Shown in pieces: positions 18,233-25,998 of a stretch of DNA of 64,000 nt (position 1 is the first letter of the stretch; every line of letters begins with the position of its first letter). The notes under the pieces were generated by a model. It did no database searches, was not told the DNA's origin, and saw nothing but the letters and a program-made list of their open reading frames with translations. This DNA is from JACPUW01 sp049115495 (GTDB taxonomy: Bacteria > Bacteroidota > Bacteroidia > CAILMK01 > JACPUW01): the NCBI GenBank assembly GCA_049115495.1, contig JAGDZV010000011.1, forward strand, positions 124,001 to 188,000, read 5' to 3'. A program made the position numbers and the translations under genes.

Positions 18233-18584
18233 CTTGCAGCGCAATCCATTTGTTAACTACTTCAATAATGGCATCTTTTTTAGTTTCAACATCATCAAGA
18301 CTTGCAAATTTGGCCGATCTACCCTCAGGTTTATCACCTTCTAAAAGGCCGCTTGTATCATTAATTAATGCGCCTTTATGAAACATTAGCGAAGCATTCT
18401 TTTTTGACCTTGGAAAAAACGTAGCCATGTTGCCTTTGTATATAAAATTAGGAGCCTTCCATTTAATGTCTTCAGTCATTTTTTCGTTGGCTGATAAAAT
18501 TACATCTCGTACCGCCATTACCACTTCTTTCATTGGATTATCATATTCAATAAACCATTGGTCTACTTCAGGATTTTTATTCAT
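18222..18584 (-). CDS. DUF1801 domain protein
   Basis: A cytosolic protein of about 120 residues started at the ATG at 18584 (MNKNPEVDQWF). It matches DUF1801 by pattern: DVILSANEKMTEDIKWKAPNF (the conserved E-x-IKW-x-APxF), then LMFHKGALINDTSGLL and the C-terminal helix. The family has an SRPBCC-unrelated YdhG-like fold with unknown biochemical function. It is divergent from the antiporter gene with about 60 bases between start codons. Confidence 0.85.
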   Translation of the reverse strand: MNKNPEVDQWFIEYDNPMKEVVMAVRDVILSANEKMTEDIKWKAPNFIYKGNMATFFPRSKKNASLMFHKGALINDTSGLLEGDKPEGRSAKFASLDDVETKKDAIIEVVNKWIALQDES

Positions 18585-18647
18585 GCGAATGATATTTAGT
18601 TGCCAAAATACGGGCAATAGGCTACTTTGCAAAAGAAATACTAACTA

Positions 18648-20462
18648 ATGCTTGAATTATCTGGAATACTGGTACTAGGGGTTTTTGCCCAATGGTTGGC
18701 CTGGAAAGTAAAGAAACCAGCTATTCTGCCATTAATTCTCATTGGGTTATTGTTTGGGCCGTTAAGTACATTGATTACAAGCAACGGGCAAAAGTTGTTT
18801 GATGGAGATGCTATATTTAGCGGAGACCTTCTATTCTCTTTCGTATCCATATCAGTTGGTGTAATTCTTTTTGAGGGCGGACTTACTTTACGTTTTAAGG
18901 AGCTAAAATCAGAAGCCGGAACAGTAAGGAACCTACTTATTTTTGGAATGATAGGCACCTTTTTACTTGGTGGAATTGCAGCACACTATATTATGGGCCT
19001 TGGCTGGCGCATGTCTTTCCTATTTGGGGCATTAATAATAGTTTCAGGCCCTACAGTTGTTTTACCGATAATAAGAAATGTGAAGCCCAATGCCAGAATT
19101 ACTACTGTATTAAAATGGGAGGGTATTTTAATAGATCCGTTTGGTGCTTTAGTGGCTGTTTTGGTATACGAAGTAATTCAAAGTGGAGAGCCAGGTAGAT
19201 CTTACACTTTTGATATGCTAAAAGAGTTTTTTATAACCATAAGCTCAGGTGCCATGGCGGGGCTTGTAAGTGCTGGTATACTATGGTATTTACTTCGCAG
19301 AAATCAATTGCCTGAGTATTTAAGAAACGTGTTTACACTAGGTTTAGTAATTCTCACTTTTTCGTTTGCTGAGTTAATACACAAAGAAGCCGGGCTTATG
19401 GCAACAACAGTAATGGGTATAGTTTTAGCAAACTCAAAGCTCGATGAGCTGAAAAAGATTCTATCGTTTAAAGAAGATGTAGTACTTATTTTAATTTCAG
19501 TACTGTTCATTCTTTTATCTAGTAGAATAAACATGTCTGAGATTGCCACTTTAGGATGGCAGAGTATTGTGCTTTTTATTGTTGTAATATTTGTTATTAG
19601 GCCTGTATGCGTGTTTTTCGGCACCCTAAATAGCGACTTAAATTGGAGAGAAAAAACATTTATAAGTTGGATTGCACCTAGGGGAATTGTTGCTGCCGCA
19701 GTTGCATCATTATTTTCTTTACACCTTACCACCCAAGAGAGTATACATAACGTAGAGAAAGATGAAGCCTATTTGCTTTTACCTCTTACATTTTTAATGA
19801 TTGTAGGAACCGTTGTTATACAAGGGTCAACGGCGAAATGGTTTGCCAAAAAACTTAAAGTACTAAGGCAAGTACCTAATGGTCTTATTGTAGTGGGAGC
19901 CAATGAGCTAAGTAGAGAAGTAGCCCTAGCATTAAAAAAGCATGATATTTATGTGCTTTTGGCTGACACATCATTAACGCATTTAAATGAGGCCAAAAGC
20001 CTTGGATTAGAAACCTACGAAGGAAATATATTGGCCGATCAAATTTTTGATGAATTGGATCTTTCTAAAGTTGGTAAGCTCTTAGCGCTAACTTCAAATT
20101 CAGGAATTAATACATCTGCCTGCAGATGGTTTGAGCAAGAATTAGGAGAAGAAAATGTATATCGATTAATTACAAAGTCAGAAGTAGATCATCCGAATTT
20201 GCCAATTCCTAAAAATGTATGGACAAATTCTAGAAACGACTATATTGCTTTAATTCAAGAAATTAGAGCCGGAGGGTTAAAAGAAAAAACCTTAAACAGC
20301 AACAGCGAGTTTTATTCTTTTAAGAAAGAACTAGACGGAAAGTTGATTCCATTATTTCAATTAAAGGCAGATGGTAAGTTTGACCTAATGAGTGGATTTG
20401 ACCCAGCCTTTGAAAAAGGTGATTTGTTATTATATATAGAAGATATTAACCCTTTGGTTTAG
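18648..20462 (+). CDS. Cation:proton antiporter, CPA1/NhaP type, with C-terminal TrkA-N-like domain
   Basis: A 604-residue inner-membrane antiporter. Residues 1-395 contain about 12 membrane spans; the conserved CPA motifs VILFEGGLTLRF and ILIDPFGALVAVLVYEV (with the ion-site Asp) and WIAPRGIVAAAVASLFSL are seen. Residues about 405-510 form a Rossmann-like RCK/TrkA-N unit (GLIVVGANELSREVALALKK, VLLADTS, LETYEGNILAD), expected to gate transport by nucleotide binding. The glycine motif reads GANELS, less canonical than GxGxxG. Function: Na+ or K+ extrusion and pH homeostasis, consistent with a marine or saline habitat. Confidence 0.92.
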   Translation: MLELSGILVLGVFAQWLAWKVKKPAILPLILIGLLFGPLSTLITSNGQKLFDGDAIFSGDLLFSFVSISVGVILFEGGLTLRFKELKSEAGTVRNLLIFGMIGTFLLGGIAAHYIMGLGWRMSFLFGALIIVSGPTVVLPIIRNVKPNARITTVLKWEGILIDPFGALVAVLVYEVIQSGEPGRSYTFDMLKEFFITISSGAMAGLVSAGILWYLLRRNQLPEYLRNVFTLGLVILTFSFAELIHKEAGLMATTVMGIVLANSKLDELKKILSFKEDVVLILISVLFILLSSRINMSEIATLGWQSIVLFIVVIFVIRPVCVFFGTLNSDLNWREKTFISWIAPRGIVAAAVASLFSLHLTTQESIHNVEKDEAYLLLPLTFLMIVGTVVIQGSTAKWFAKKLKVLRQVPNGLIVVGANELSREVALALKKHDIYVLLADTSLTHLNEAKSLGLETYEGNILADQIFDELDLSKVGKLLALTSNSGINTSACRWFEQELGEENVYRLITKSEVDHPNLPIPKNVWTNSRNDYIALIQEIRAGGLKEKTLNSNSEFYSFKKELDGKLIPLFQLKADGKFDLMSGFDPAFEKGDLLLYIEDINPLV

Positions 20463-21240
20463 GCTTTTTGATCTTAAGCTTTTTGATGTACTGTGTTCTG
20501 GCGCCAATTCGAGCCTTAAAGGTGGGTGTCTTAATTTTTTTAAGGTTCCGCTCAAGCTCATACTTTACTGCGATATAACTTTTTCGTTTAGTTGTACCAT
20601 CAGTTATTGATGTGTTAGTAGTGGTAGAATGTGTTATGTACCTAAAATCTTTAATGATTGGAATTTGAAATTTAGCGTATTTATTGGCCGCAATTATTAG
20701 AGTTAGCGTGTCGCCCTGGTCAAACAACGTATCAACAAAGAATGCTTTTGTACAAGTTTGATTTGGCGGGCATTCTATTTCAAAATCAATAGTTGTTTTT
20801 GGCTCATTTTTAAAGAAGCTGCCAATATCATAACTTGAAACGCTATCCGTTTTTTTTCTAACAGTTAGTGTGTCGGCTAAAATTACTTCTTTGCCTTCAC
20901 CTTGATGCCAAACAATTGCGTTAGGCAAAACGTATTTCCCGGGCTCTTCAGGAAACAGTTTATATGTATGACAAACAACCTTTATATCCGAAATATCTTG
21001 GGAGTTTATGAGTCCATCTATGTCGTAAAATTGAACGGTGTAGGTCCAGCCCAAAGTCCAAAGAGGCCACTTTATAGAATCAATGCCTGCATCATTCCTA
21101 AAAACTACATTAAAGTAGCTTACTTCATCTATCTCTTTATCAGTGATTCCATATTGAAGAGAATCTTTGGTTTCTTGTGCAGCAGCTGAAAAGGAGGTTC
21201 CAATTACAAAAAGTAAAATAAATATACTTCTAGAATACAT
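20446..21240 (-). CDS. Exported protein, BatD-like beta domains, unknown function
   Basis: A 264-residue protein with a signal peptide (FILLFVIGTSFSAAAQ). The mature part is beta-rich; PEEPGKYVLPNAIVWHQGEG resembles the BatD-type 'PGxYxIPxAxV' strand pattern, and WPLWTLGWTYTVQFYDIDG precedes it. The C-terminus is strongly basic (KKLKIKKPKPKG) with no T9SS sorting domain. There are four Cys, two close together in CPPNQTC. The BatD similarity is my weak inference; no batA/B/C genes lie nearby. It sits 7 bases after the thioesterase gene and converges with the antiporter gene, overlapping its end by 17 bases. Confidence 0.7.
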   Translation of the reverse strand: MYSRSIFILLFVIGTSFSAAAQETKDSLQYGITDKEIDEVSYFNVVFRNDAGIDSIKWPLWTLGWTYTVQFYDIDGLINSQDISDIKVVCHTYKLFPEEPGKYVLPNAIVWHQGEGKEVILADTLTVRKKTDSVSSYDIGSFFKNEPKTTIDFEIECPPNQTCTKAFFVDTLFDQGDTLTLIIAANKYAKFQIPIIKDFRYITHSTTTNTSITDGTTKRKSYIAVKYELERNLKKIKTPTFKARIGARTQYIKKLKIKKPKPKG

Positions 21241-21247
21241 GATGATA

Positions 21248-21691
21248 CTATTTTGGTTTTATAACGGCCATAGTGGAGCTAGAATGTGCAATTTCGGTTT
21301 TTTTACCGTCTTCGGCAATCATCCAAACTTCAGCCTCGCAGAAATAGAAGTTTTGACCGGGTTTTACCACCCATCCTTTAGCAAAAATTGTTTTTCCAAT
21401 GCCGGGTCTAAAATAACTTGTTCTTATATCAGCTGTAACTACACGCTCACCCTCAGCTACCAACGTATATGCGGCAAAGCCACTGGTAATGTCAGCAATA
21501 GTAGCTGTTAATCCGCCGTGCACAAAGCCATCTTGCTGCTGGTGCATCAAGTCAAATTCTATCTGCGCTTCAGTATAACCGGGCTCAATTTTAGTAAGAC
21601 TTATATTAAGCCTTTTCATCAGTTCTTGCCCTTGCAGTTTCTTTTCAACCAGTGCTTTATAATTGGGGTTTTTTGGGGTCCAGACTTTCAT
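21248..21691 (-). CDS. PaaI-family hotdog thioesterase
   Basis: A 147-residue hotdog-fold acyl-CoA thioesterase. The catalytic signature is GFVHGGLTATIADITSGFAAY, containing the HGG and the acidic Asp on the long central helix; TADIRTSYFRPG is the next conserved strand. It would hydrolyse an acyl- or aryl-CoA; substrate unknown. Probably co-transcribed with the BatD-like gene 7 bases downstream. Confidence 0.9.
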   Translation of the reverse strand: MKVWTPKNPNYKALVEKKLQGQELMKRLNISLTKIEPGYTEAQIEFDLMHQQQDGFVHGGLTATIADITSGFAAYTLVAEGERVVTADIRTSYFRPGIGKTIFAKGWVVKPGQNFYFCEAEVWMIAEDGKKTEIAHSSSTMAVIKPK

Positions 21692-21694
21692 AGA

Positions 21695-21763
21695 AATTGG
21701 TTATTGGTAGATGGAAGTATGAAATTAATTTGGTTTCTAATAACAATTAACTGATAACCAATT
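21695..21763. repeat. AT-rich intergenic inverted repeat, sister of the one at 17.7 kb
   Basis: AATTGGTTAT (21695-21704) and ATAACCAATT (21754-21763) are exact inverse complements. The internal word AACAATTAAC (21742-21751) is identical to 17728-17737, and TTATTGGT is also shared. It fills the gap between map and the thioesterase gene. Confidence 0.5.
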
Positions 21764-21764
21764 A

Positions 21765-22553
21765 CTAAATCAGTTTTAACGGTTTTGGATACTCATCATG
21801 AATATCGGTCATTACCTCAACACCTTCTTTGGTTATGAGTAAAGTATGTTCCCATTGAGCTGAAAGACCACCGTCAATTGTTCTCGCGGTCCAGCCATCT
21901 TTTCTATCAACTTTGCAACGCGCCTTACCTTGATTTATCATGGGTTCTATAGTAAAGGTCATGCCTGGTTTCATGATTTCACCTGTGTTTTTGTCGGCTA
22001 TGTGGCTTACCTCCGGATCTTCATGAAATCGAATTCCCACTCCATGACCGCAAAATTCATAAACTACTGAGTAGCCTTTTGATTCAGCAAATTTGGCAAT
22101 CTCATACCCTATATTACCAACTCGGTTGCCAGGATAGCATTGTTTAATACCAATGTCTAAACAAGTTTTGGTGTCTTCAACTAATTTTTTAGCTTCTTCA
22201 GAAACATTGCCTACCATATACATGCGGCTATTGTCTCCATAGAATCCATCAAGAATAGTGGTTACATCTATATTAAGAATGTCTCCGTCGGTTATAACTG
22301 TTTTGGGGCTTGGTACACCATGGCATACAACATCATTTAAAGAAATACAGCTAGCGTACTTGTAACCACGGTAGCCAACGGTAGCAGGAATGGCTTCATT
22401 ATCTCTTATATACTCATCAATAAGTTTATTGAGCCTTGCGGTATTCTCACCTTCCTTTACATATGGCGTAATCATATCTAAAACTTCGGCGGCTAAATAA
22501 CAGCTCTCTCTTATGCCTTCAATCTGATCTTGGCTCTTTAAAATTATTCCCAT
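21765..22553 (-). CDS. map: Methionine aminopeptidase, type I
   Basis: Removes N-terminal methionine from nascent proteins. At 262 residues from the ATG at 22553 (MGIILKSQDQIEGIRES) it has the standard type I length. The five metal ligands are visible: Asp in LNIDVTT and YGDNSRM, His in FCGHGVGIRFHEDP, Glu in FTIEPMI and WEHTLLIT. The reading frame stays open upstream, but an intrinsic terminator of the preceding gene lies at 22593-22624; an alternative ATG at 22592 directly abuts the terminator's T-run and would add a 13-residue basic extension. No clear promoter is visible between terminator and start. Confidence 0.95.
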   Translation of the reverse strand: MGIILKSQDQIEGIRESCYLAAEVLDMITPYVKEGENTARLNKLIDEYIRDNEAIPATVGYRGYKYASCISLNDVVCHGVPSPKTVITDGDILNIDVTTILDGFYGDNSRMYMVGNVSEEAKKLVEDTKTCLDIGIKQCYPGNRVGNIGYEIAKFAESKGYSVVYEFCGHGVGIRFHEDPEVSHIADKNTGEIMKPGMTFTIEPMINQGKARCKVDRKDGWTARTIDGGLSAQWEHTLLITKEGVEVMTDIHDEYPKPLKLI

Positions 22554-22592
22554 TTCTCTGCTAAATAATCTACGTATCTTGTTAAGAATCAT

Positions 22593-22624
22593 AAAAAAAG
22601 CCCTGACAATTTCTGTCAGGGCTT
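22593..22624 (-). terminator. Intrinsic terminator of the azurin-like gene
   Basis: AAGCCCTGACA (22598-22608) and TGTCAGGGCTT (22614-22624) form an 11-bp perfect stem with a 5-base loop; on the minus strand it is followed by seven T (22599-22593). It lies 25 bases after the azurin-like stop. Confidence 0.92.
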
Positions 22625-22648
22625 GCAAATATCTTAATATATTGGCTC

Positions 22649-23206
22649 TTATTCTACAGTAAGTGTAGCAACCATTGCATTATGACCTGGGAAAGTACAA
22701 ATGATGTAGTATTGACCAGGACCTGGAGTTTCAAAAACAATTGAACCATTTTGACCTGGCTCTAGCATTTCGGTTTGTGCAATAATTCTATCATCTGATG
22801 GAGAAAAAGCGGGTCCACCGGCTTTCATACCTGCAGCTCTAATTTCGGTAGCAATCGCATCGTCCATAGGAATAATTACAGCATTGTGATTCATTCCCAT
22901 AGCTGTAGCAGTGTTGCTAAAGTTTAGTTTAACATTGGTGTATGCAGGCATTGTTAATTCACTTGGCGCGTATGCAATCGCAGCCATGTCTTCACCAACA
23001 GCGCTAAGTTCTACTTCTTGTTCAAAAGTCATTTCTTCTTCTGCAGCTGGCTCTTCTTCAGTTACTGTTTCAGTTTCTGTAGCCTCTTCGGTTACAGTTT
23101 CGGTTTCTTCAGTTGTTGTTTCGGCAGCGGGTTTTTCTCCACCACAGGCTACAAGTGCAAATGCAATTGCTCCTACAATTGCGAATTGATAAAATCTCTT
23201 AAGCAT
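22649..23206 (-). CDS. Azurin/plastocyanin-type copper lipoprotein
   Basis: A 185-residue lipoprotein from the ATG at 23206: signal peptide with lipobox LVAC (Cys about 21), an acidic linker of about 40 residues made almost only of Glu, Thr, Ala and Val, then a cupredoxin domain. Copper ligands are the His in GMNHNAVI, and Cys, His and Met in CTFPGHNAM. A GxGQYYIICTFPGH strand is typical of azurins, which carry electrons in the periplasm or on the outer surface of the membrane, often to oxidases or nitrite reductase. The Met comes three residues after the last His, one fewer than in Pseudomonas azurin. It has its own promoter, a possible activator site and its own terminator, thus a single-gene unit. 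Confidence 0.9.
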   Translation of the reverse strand: MLKRFYQFAIVGAIAFALVACGGEKPAAETTTEETETVTEEATETETVTEEEPAAEEEMTFEQEVELSAVGEDMAAIAYAPSELTMPAYTNVKLNFSNTATAMGMNHNAVIIPMDDAIATEIRAAGMKAGGPAFSPSDDRIIAQTEMLEPGQNGSIVFETPGPGQYYIICTFPGHNAMVATLTVE

Positions 23207-23235
23207 GCTTTTCTTGTTGAATATTGAATTTAATG

Positions 23236-23263
23236 CAAACTTATCTCCACAGGTTACTTTCAA
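23236..23263 (-). promoter_or_regulatory. Promoter of the azurin-like gene
   Basis: TAAGTTTG (complement of 23236-23243) is a perfect -7 element and TTG (complement of 23261-23263) lies 17 bases upstream as -33 element. Start site estimated at 23230-23232, giving a leader of about 25 bases. Confidence 0.65.
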
Positions 23264-23265
23264 TA

Positions 23266-23279
23266 GTGATGTACATCAC
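23266..23279. promoter_or_regulatory. Palindromic site GTGATGTACATCAC (possible CRP/FNR-family operator)
   Basis: A perfect 14-bp palindrome immediately upstream of the -33 element of the azurin-like gene. Its centre (23272.5) is about 41 bases from the estimated start site, the position used by CRP/FNR-type activators at class II promoters; the half-site GTGAT also resembles that family. It could also influence the divergent gene starting at 23362. Regulator identity is inference. Confidence 0.5.
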
Positions 23280-23361
23280 CTTTTATGGCATATTTGATTA
23301 CGGTTGTGGAATTCACTCAAATCAACATGAATAAACACTTAGTTTTATATGACTTTTCAAG

Positions 23362-25230
23362 ATGGCCAAGAGAATTTTCAAAGTTTTTATTAGCATCGTA
23401 GTCCTTACCAATTTAGCGTATGGTCAGTGCATAAACCTGCCCGATACTGTTCTAAGTTTTAGTTTTCAAAAAGAATTAGTAATTGACTTTGAATTAATTT
23501 TAGAAGCAGAAGCTAAGGTAAACGAAAGCATTGCGGTAAGCATAGATACCGATAATAGACATTATAAGTTTGATGGAATTGAACTAAAGGAACGCGATAG
23601 CTTTAAGGTTACTTTGATGTTGGGGCCTTATGCAAAGGGGATTTATGAGTCGGTTTTAAGAAGGCAATATAGAATAGAAGGGGTAAGCAGTAGAATTTGT
23701 GTAGACACAATTAAAATTGATATCATAAATAATCCTGACCCTCGATTTGATTCAATTGGAAACGGAAATCTAAAGGTGGGCACGGGAGCAGGGCATGTGC
23801 TTTTTGCCGAGTCAAGAAAAGGACTATTTAAAAAAGATGGCTTCGGTTTGGAGTTTTTTGGCGGGTTAAGCGGTGGTAATAGTCTTTGGGTTGGTGGTAT
23901 TGGGCAAGATAGCAAACTTTATGTTTCAGGGGCAAACTATATGATGGTAGGCTTTGAGGAAGATACAACACCATACGAATCAAGTTTTGGCCCAGCTGAA
24001 ATAAGTTCAAAAGATGCAAAAGAATTCAACCGTGTTTTTAAATTGACTCGAAACAACATTTACAGTGAGTCGGCAATTTGGCCAGTTGAATATAAAGACA
24101 GTAATGGCATACAAAAACAATTAATGCCCTTTGTTGATATAGATGCAGATAATAGCTGGGATGCCAGCAAGGATGTGGCTTGTCTTTTCGGAGATAAGAT
24201 GCTATTTACAAGCTATCATTTTAAAGAAAATGAAGCTAGCCTATACCACGACGGAATGCAAATGCCTGTTATGGTAAATCAATATATGATGCTTTATGAC
24301 GATGAAAGTTTAAAGGATGTTTTGTTTGTGAAACTTGAGATTACAAACAGCGGCCAACAAGTATTTGATAGTGTTTATGTAGGGGTGAGTAGTGAATTAA
24401 CACAGGGTTGGTATATGGGCAATTATGTTGGATGCGATACCAACAATCACTTACTTTATAGCTATTTACCCAAAGGTAGCTCACCTGAGTTTGAGTATAA
24501 TAATAAAGAAGCCGCGCTTGGTATTGTGTTCTTAAATCAAGAACTAGATAATTTTATTCCATATCATAAAGATCCTTTTAACCGCTGCACTGGCTTTATA
24601 AGAAGTAGGCAAAATCAATATTTCTATTTAAGTGGAAGGGGACAATACGGCGACCCCTATTACGATCATGAACTAAAATGCGCCGATACACTTTCGGGGA
24701 AGAAAACCACAAGATTGTATCCTGGCAATCCATTTGATACTACCGAAACAGGGGGTGTTACCATGAGGAATTTGAATAGTCAATTGCTTAGATACTACGG
24801 TATTGGTTCATTTGGGCCAGTTACCTTAAAACCTGGACAAACCGAAACCTTAGATATGGCTTGGATAGTTGGTTTTAATGGTAGTAACACTGGCTTAGAG
24901 AACCTAGAAACCGTATTTGCAGCTACAAAAAAGGCCAAGGAATTTTATGGAGAAAAAGGCTTCAGATGTTTGAGTAAAGAAGAACTATCAATTGAAAAAG
25001 CCCAAGGACCAAGTTTTAGTATTTACCCAAACCCAACAAGTGGAGCAGTAAATATTAAAAGTGAAAATGAAGGTATGCTTAAGGTTTATACTACAACAGG
25101 GTCACTGCTAAGCATCCAATCAATATCGGCAGGAAACAGCCAACTTGGGCTAAACTTGCCAAAGGGCATTTACTTGATTGAGCTTACTACAGATAAAGGA
25201 ATTCGAACAGAAAAGTTAACTATCGATTAG
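23362..25230 (+). CDS. Secreted protein with T9SS type A sorting domain, unknown function
   Basis: A 622-residue exported protein. Signal peptide about 1-21 (SIVVLTNLAYGQ). Residues 22-540 contain no domain I can name; acidic pieces such as FVDIDADNSWDASKDVACLFGD and repeated YY/DP motifs suggest a calcium-binding beta structure, and similar proteins are frequent T9SS cargo in this phylum. The C-terminal 75 residues form the type A sorting domain: FSIYPNPTSGAVNIKSENEG, LKVYTTTGSLL, LPKGIYLIELTTDKG. It is therefore expected on the cell surface or in the medium. Start ATG at 23362 gives a proper signal peptide. Confidence 0.85.
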   Translation: MAKRIFKVFISIVVLTNLAYGQCINLPDTVLSFSFQKELVIDFELILEAEAKVNESIAVSIDTDNRHYKFDGIELKERDSFKVTLMLGPYAKGIYESVLRRQYRIEGVSSRICVDTIKIDIINNPDPRFDSIGNGNLKVGTGAGHVLFAESRKGLFKKDGFGLEFFGGLSGGNSLWVGGIGQDSKLYVSGANYMMVGFEEDTTPYESSFGPAEISSKDAKEFNRVFKLTRNNIYSESAIWPVEYKDSNGIQKQLMPFVDIDADNSWDASKDVACLFGDKMLFTSYHFKENEASLYHDGMQMPVMVNQYMMLYDDESLKDVLFVKLEITNSGQQVFDSVYVGVSSELTQGWYMGNYVGCDTNNHLLYSYLPKGSSPEFEYNNKEAALGIVFLNQELDNFIPYHKDPFNRCTGFIRSRQNQYFYLSGRGQYGDPYYDHELKCADTLSGKKTTRLYPGNPFDTTETGGVTMRNLNSQLLRYYGIGSFGPVTLKPGQTETLDMAWIVGFNGSNTGLENLETVFAATKKAKEFYGEKGFRCLSKEELSIEKAQGPSFSIYPNPTSGAVNIKSENEGMLKVYTTTGSLLSIQSISAGNSQLGLNLPKGIYLIELTTDKGIRTEKLTID

Positions 25231-25231
25231 A

Positions 25232-25366
25232 TTAGTTACTTCTTTTCTCAAATCTTTCAGTTTTTCTGTCGTTTAATCTCTTAAACAAGAAGTATATTAA
25301 TGCTACACCACAAAGTAGTAAAAATGCTATTTGCATAACTGGAATTAAAAATGTGAAAACTTGCAT
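25232..25366 (-). CDS. Small single-span membrane protein (44 residues), ybjQ operon
   Basis: A 44-residue frame starting at ATG 25366 and ending TAA at 25232. It begins MQVFTFLIPVMQIAFLLLCG, continues as a hydrophobic span to about residue 28 and ends in a charged tail KRLNDRKTERFEKRSN. The last residues TERFEKRS- are nearly the same as in the preceding 46-residue gene, six bases upstream. Topology would be N-out/C-in by the positive-inside rule. Codon usage and spacing fit a real gene; no family recognised. Confidence 0.7.
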   Translation of the reverse strand: MQVFTFLIPVMQIAFLLLCGVALIYFLFKRLNDRKTERFEKRSN

Positions 25367-25372
25367 AACTAT

Positions 25373-25513
25373 CTAATGAGAACGCTTTTCAAATCGTTCT
25401 TTCTTTTCGTCGCGGTATCTTTTTATGCCCAAAAAAATCAAAAAGGGTGAGCATATGATAAATACAGCTAGGTAAAAAAATACATCTATAAATTCTATAA
25501 ACTCATGCCACAT
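25373..25513 (-). CDS. Small single-span membrane protein (46 residues), coupled to ybjQ
   Basis: A 46-residue frame whose ATG (25513-25511) overlaps the ybjQ stop by one base (TAATG), indicating translational coupling. It starts MWHEFIEFIDVFFYLAVFII, has one hydrophobic span to about residue 30 and the charged tail KRYRDEKKERFEKRSH. The tail is shared with the next gene (ERFEKRS), so the two are probably paralogues or subunits. Function unknown. Confidence 0.72.
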   Translation of the reverse strand: MWHEFIEFIDVFFYLAVFIICSPFLIFLGIKRYRDEKKERFEKRSH

Positions 25514-25836
25514 TATTCGGCATCTTTGAGTTTTACTGCAGTTCCGTAGGCTAAGATCTCAGCCATTCCTTGCATTATAGCTGATGTGGTAAATCTTACA
25601 TTTACAATGGCATCAGCACCCATTTTACTGGCGTCTTCCTTCATTCTGTAAATCGCTTCTTCTCTAGAATCGGCCATTAAACGAGTGTATTCGCTTACTT
25701 CACCACCTACAATGTTTTTTAAACTGGCAAAAATGTCTCTACCAATATTACGGGCTCTTACCGTACTTCCGCGAACAACTCCAAGTGTTTCGCTTACTTC
25801 TTTACCGGCAACATTTTCTGTGTTTGAAATTATCAT
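25513..25836 (-). CDS. YbjQ family (PF01906-type) protein
   Basis: A 107-residue cytosolic protein of the YbjQ/UPF0145 family, sometimes labelled heavy-metal-binding. Typical segments: MIISNTENVAGKEVSETLGV with the conserved early VRGSTVRARNIGRDI, then EAIYRMKEDASKMGADAIVNV and MAEILAYGTAVKL. The family forms dodecahedral/pentameric assemblies in structures, but its role is unclear. It is the first gene of a three-gene unit with two small membrane proteins. A hairpin at 25868-25886 lies in the leader region. Confidence 0.9.
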   Translation of the reverse strand: MIISNTENVAGKEVSETLGVVRGSTVRARNIGRDIFASLKNIVGGEVSEYTRLMADSREEAIYRMKEDASKMGADAIVNVRFTTSAIMQGMAEILAYGTAVKLKDAE

Positions 25837-25867
25837 GGATCTCTTTTTTCTTGCAATTTATGCATTA

Positions 25868-25886
25868 ACACTTTTGTTCAAAGTGT
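25868..25886. promoter_or_regulatory. Inverted repeat upstream of the ybjQ operon
   Basis: ACACTTT-TGTTC-AAAGTGT, a 7-bp perfect inverted repeat located 32-50 bases before the ybjQ start. It could be an operator or part of the promoter (the minus strand reads ACACTTTG next to it). The remaining 100 bases to the fabD terminator show nothing else. Confidence 0.35.
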
Positions 25887-25941
25887 AATTGTGAAAAGAG
25901 GAAGCCATTGATTTATAATGGTTAAAAACCTTGATAAATGG

Positions 25942-25973
25942 AAAAGCCCCAATCTGTGTTGACAGGGGCTTTT
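25942..25973. terminator. Intrinsic terminator after fabD
   Basis: AAAAGCCCC (25942-25950) pairs with GGGGCTTTT (25965-25973) around a 14-base loop; it follows the fabD stop by 26 bases on the minus strand and is symmetrical enough to work on both strands. Confidence 0.8.
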
Positions 25974-25998
25974 CAAAATCTAAATTTTCAACTAATAT

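Noticed and set aside
23018..23227. Ser/Phe-rich plus-strand frame opposite the azurin-like gene
   Set aside because: Shadow of the acidic Glu/Thr-rich linker on the minus strand.
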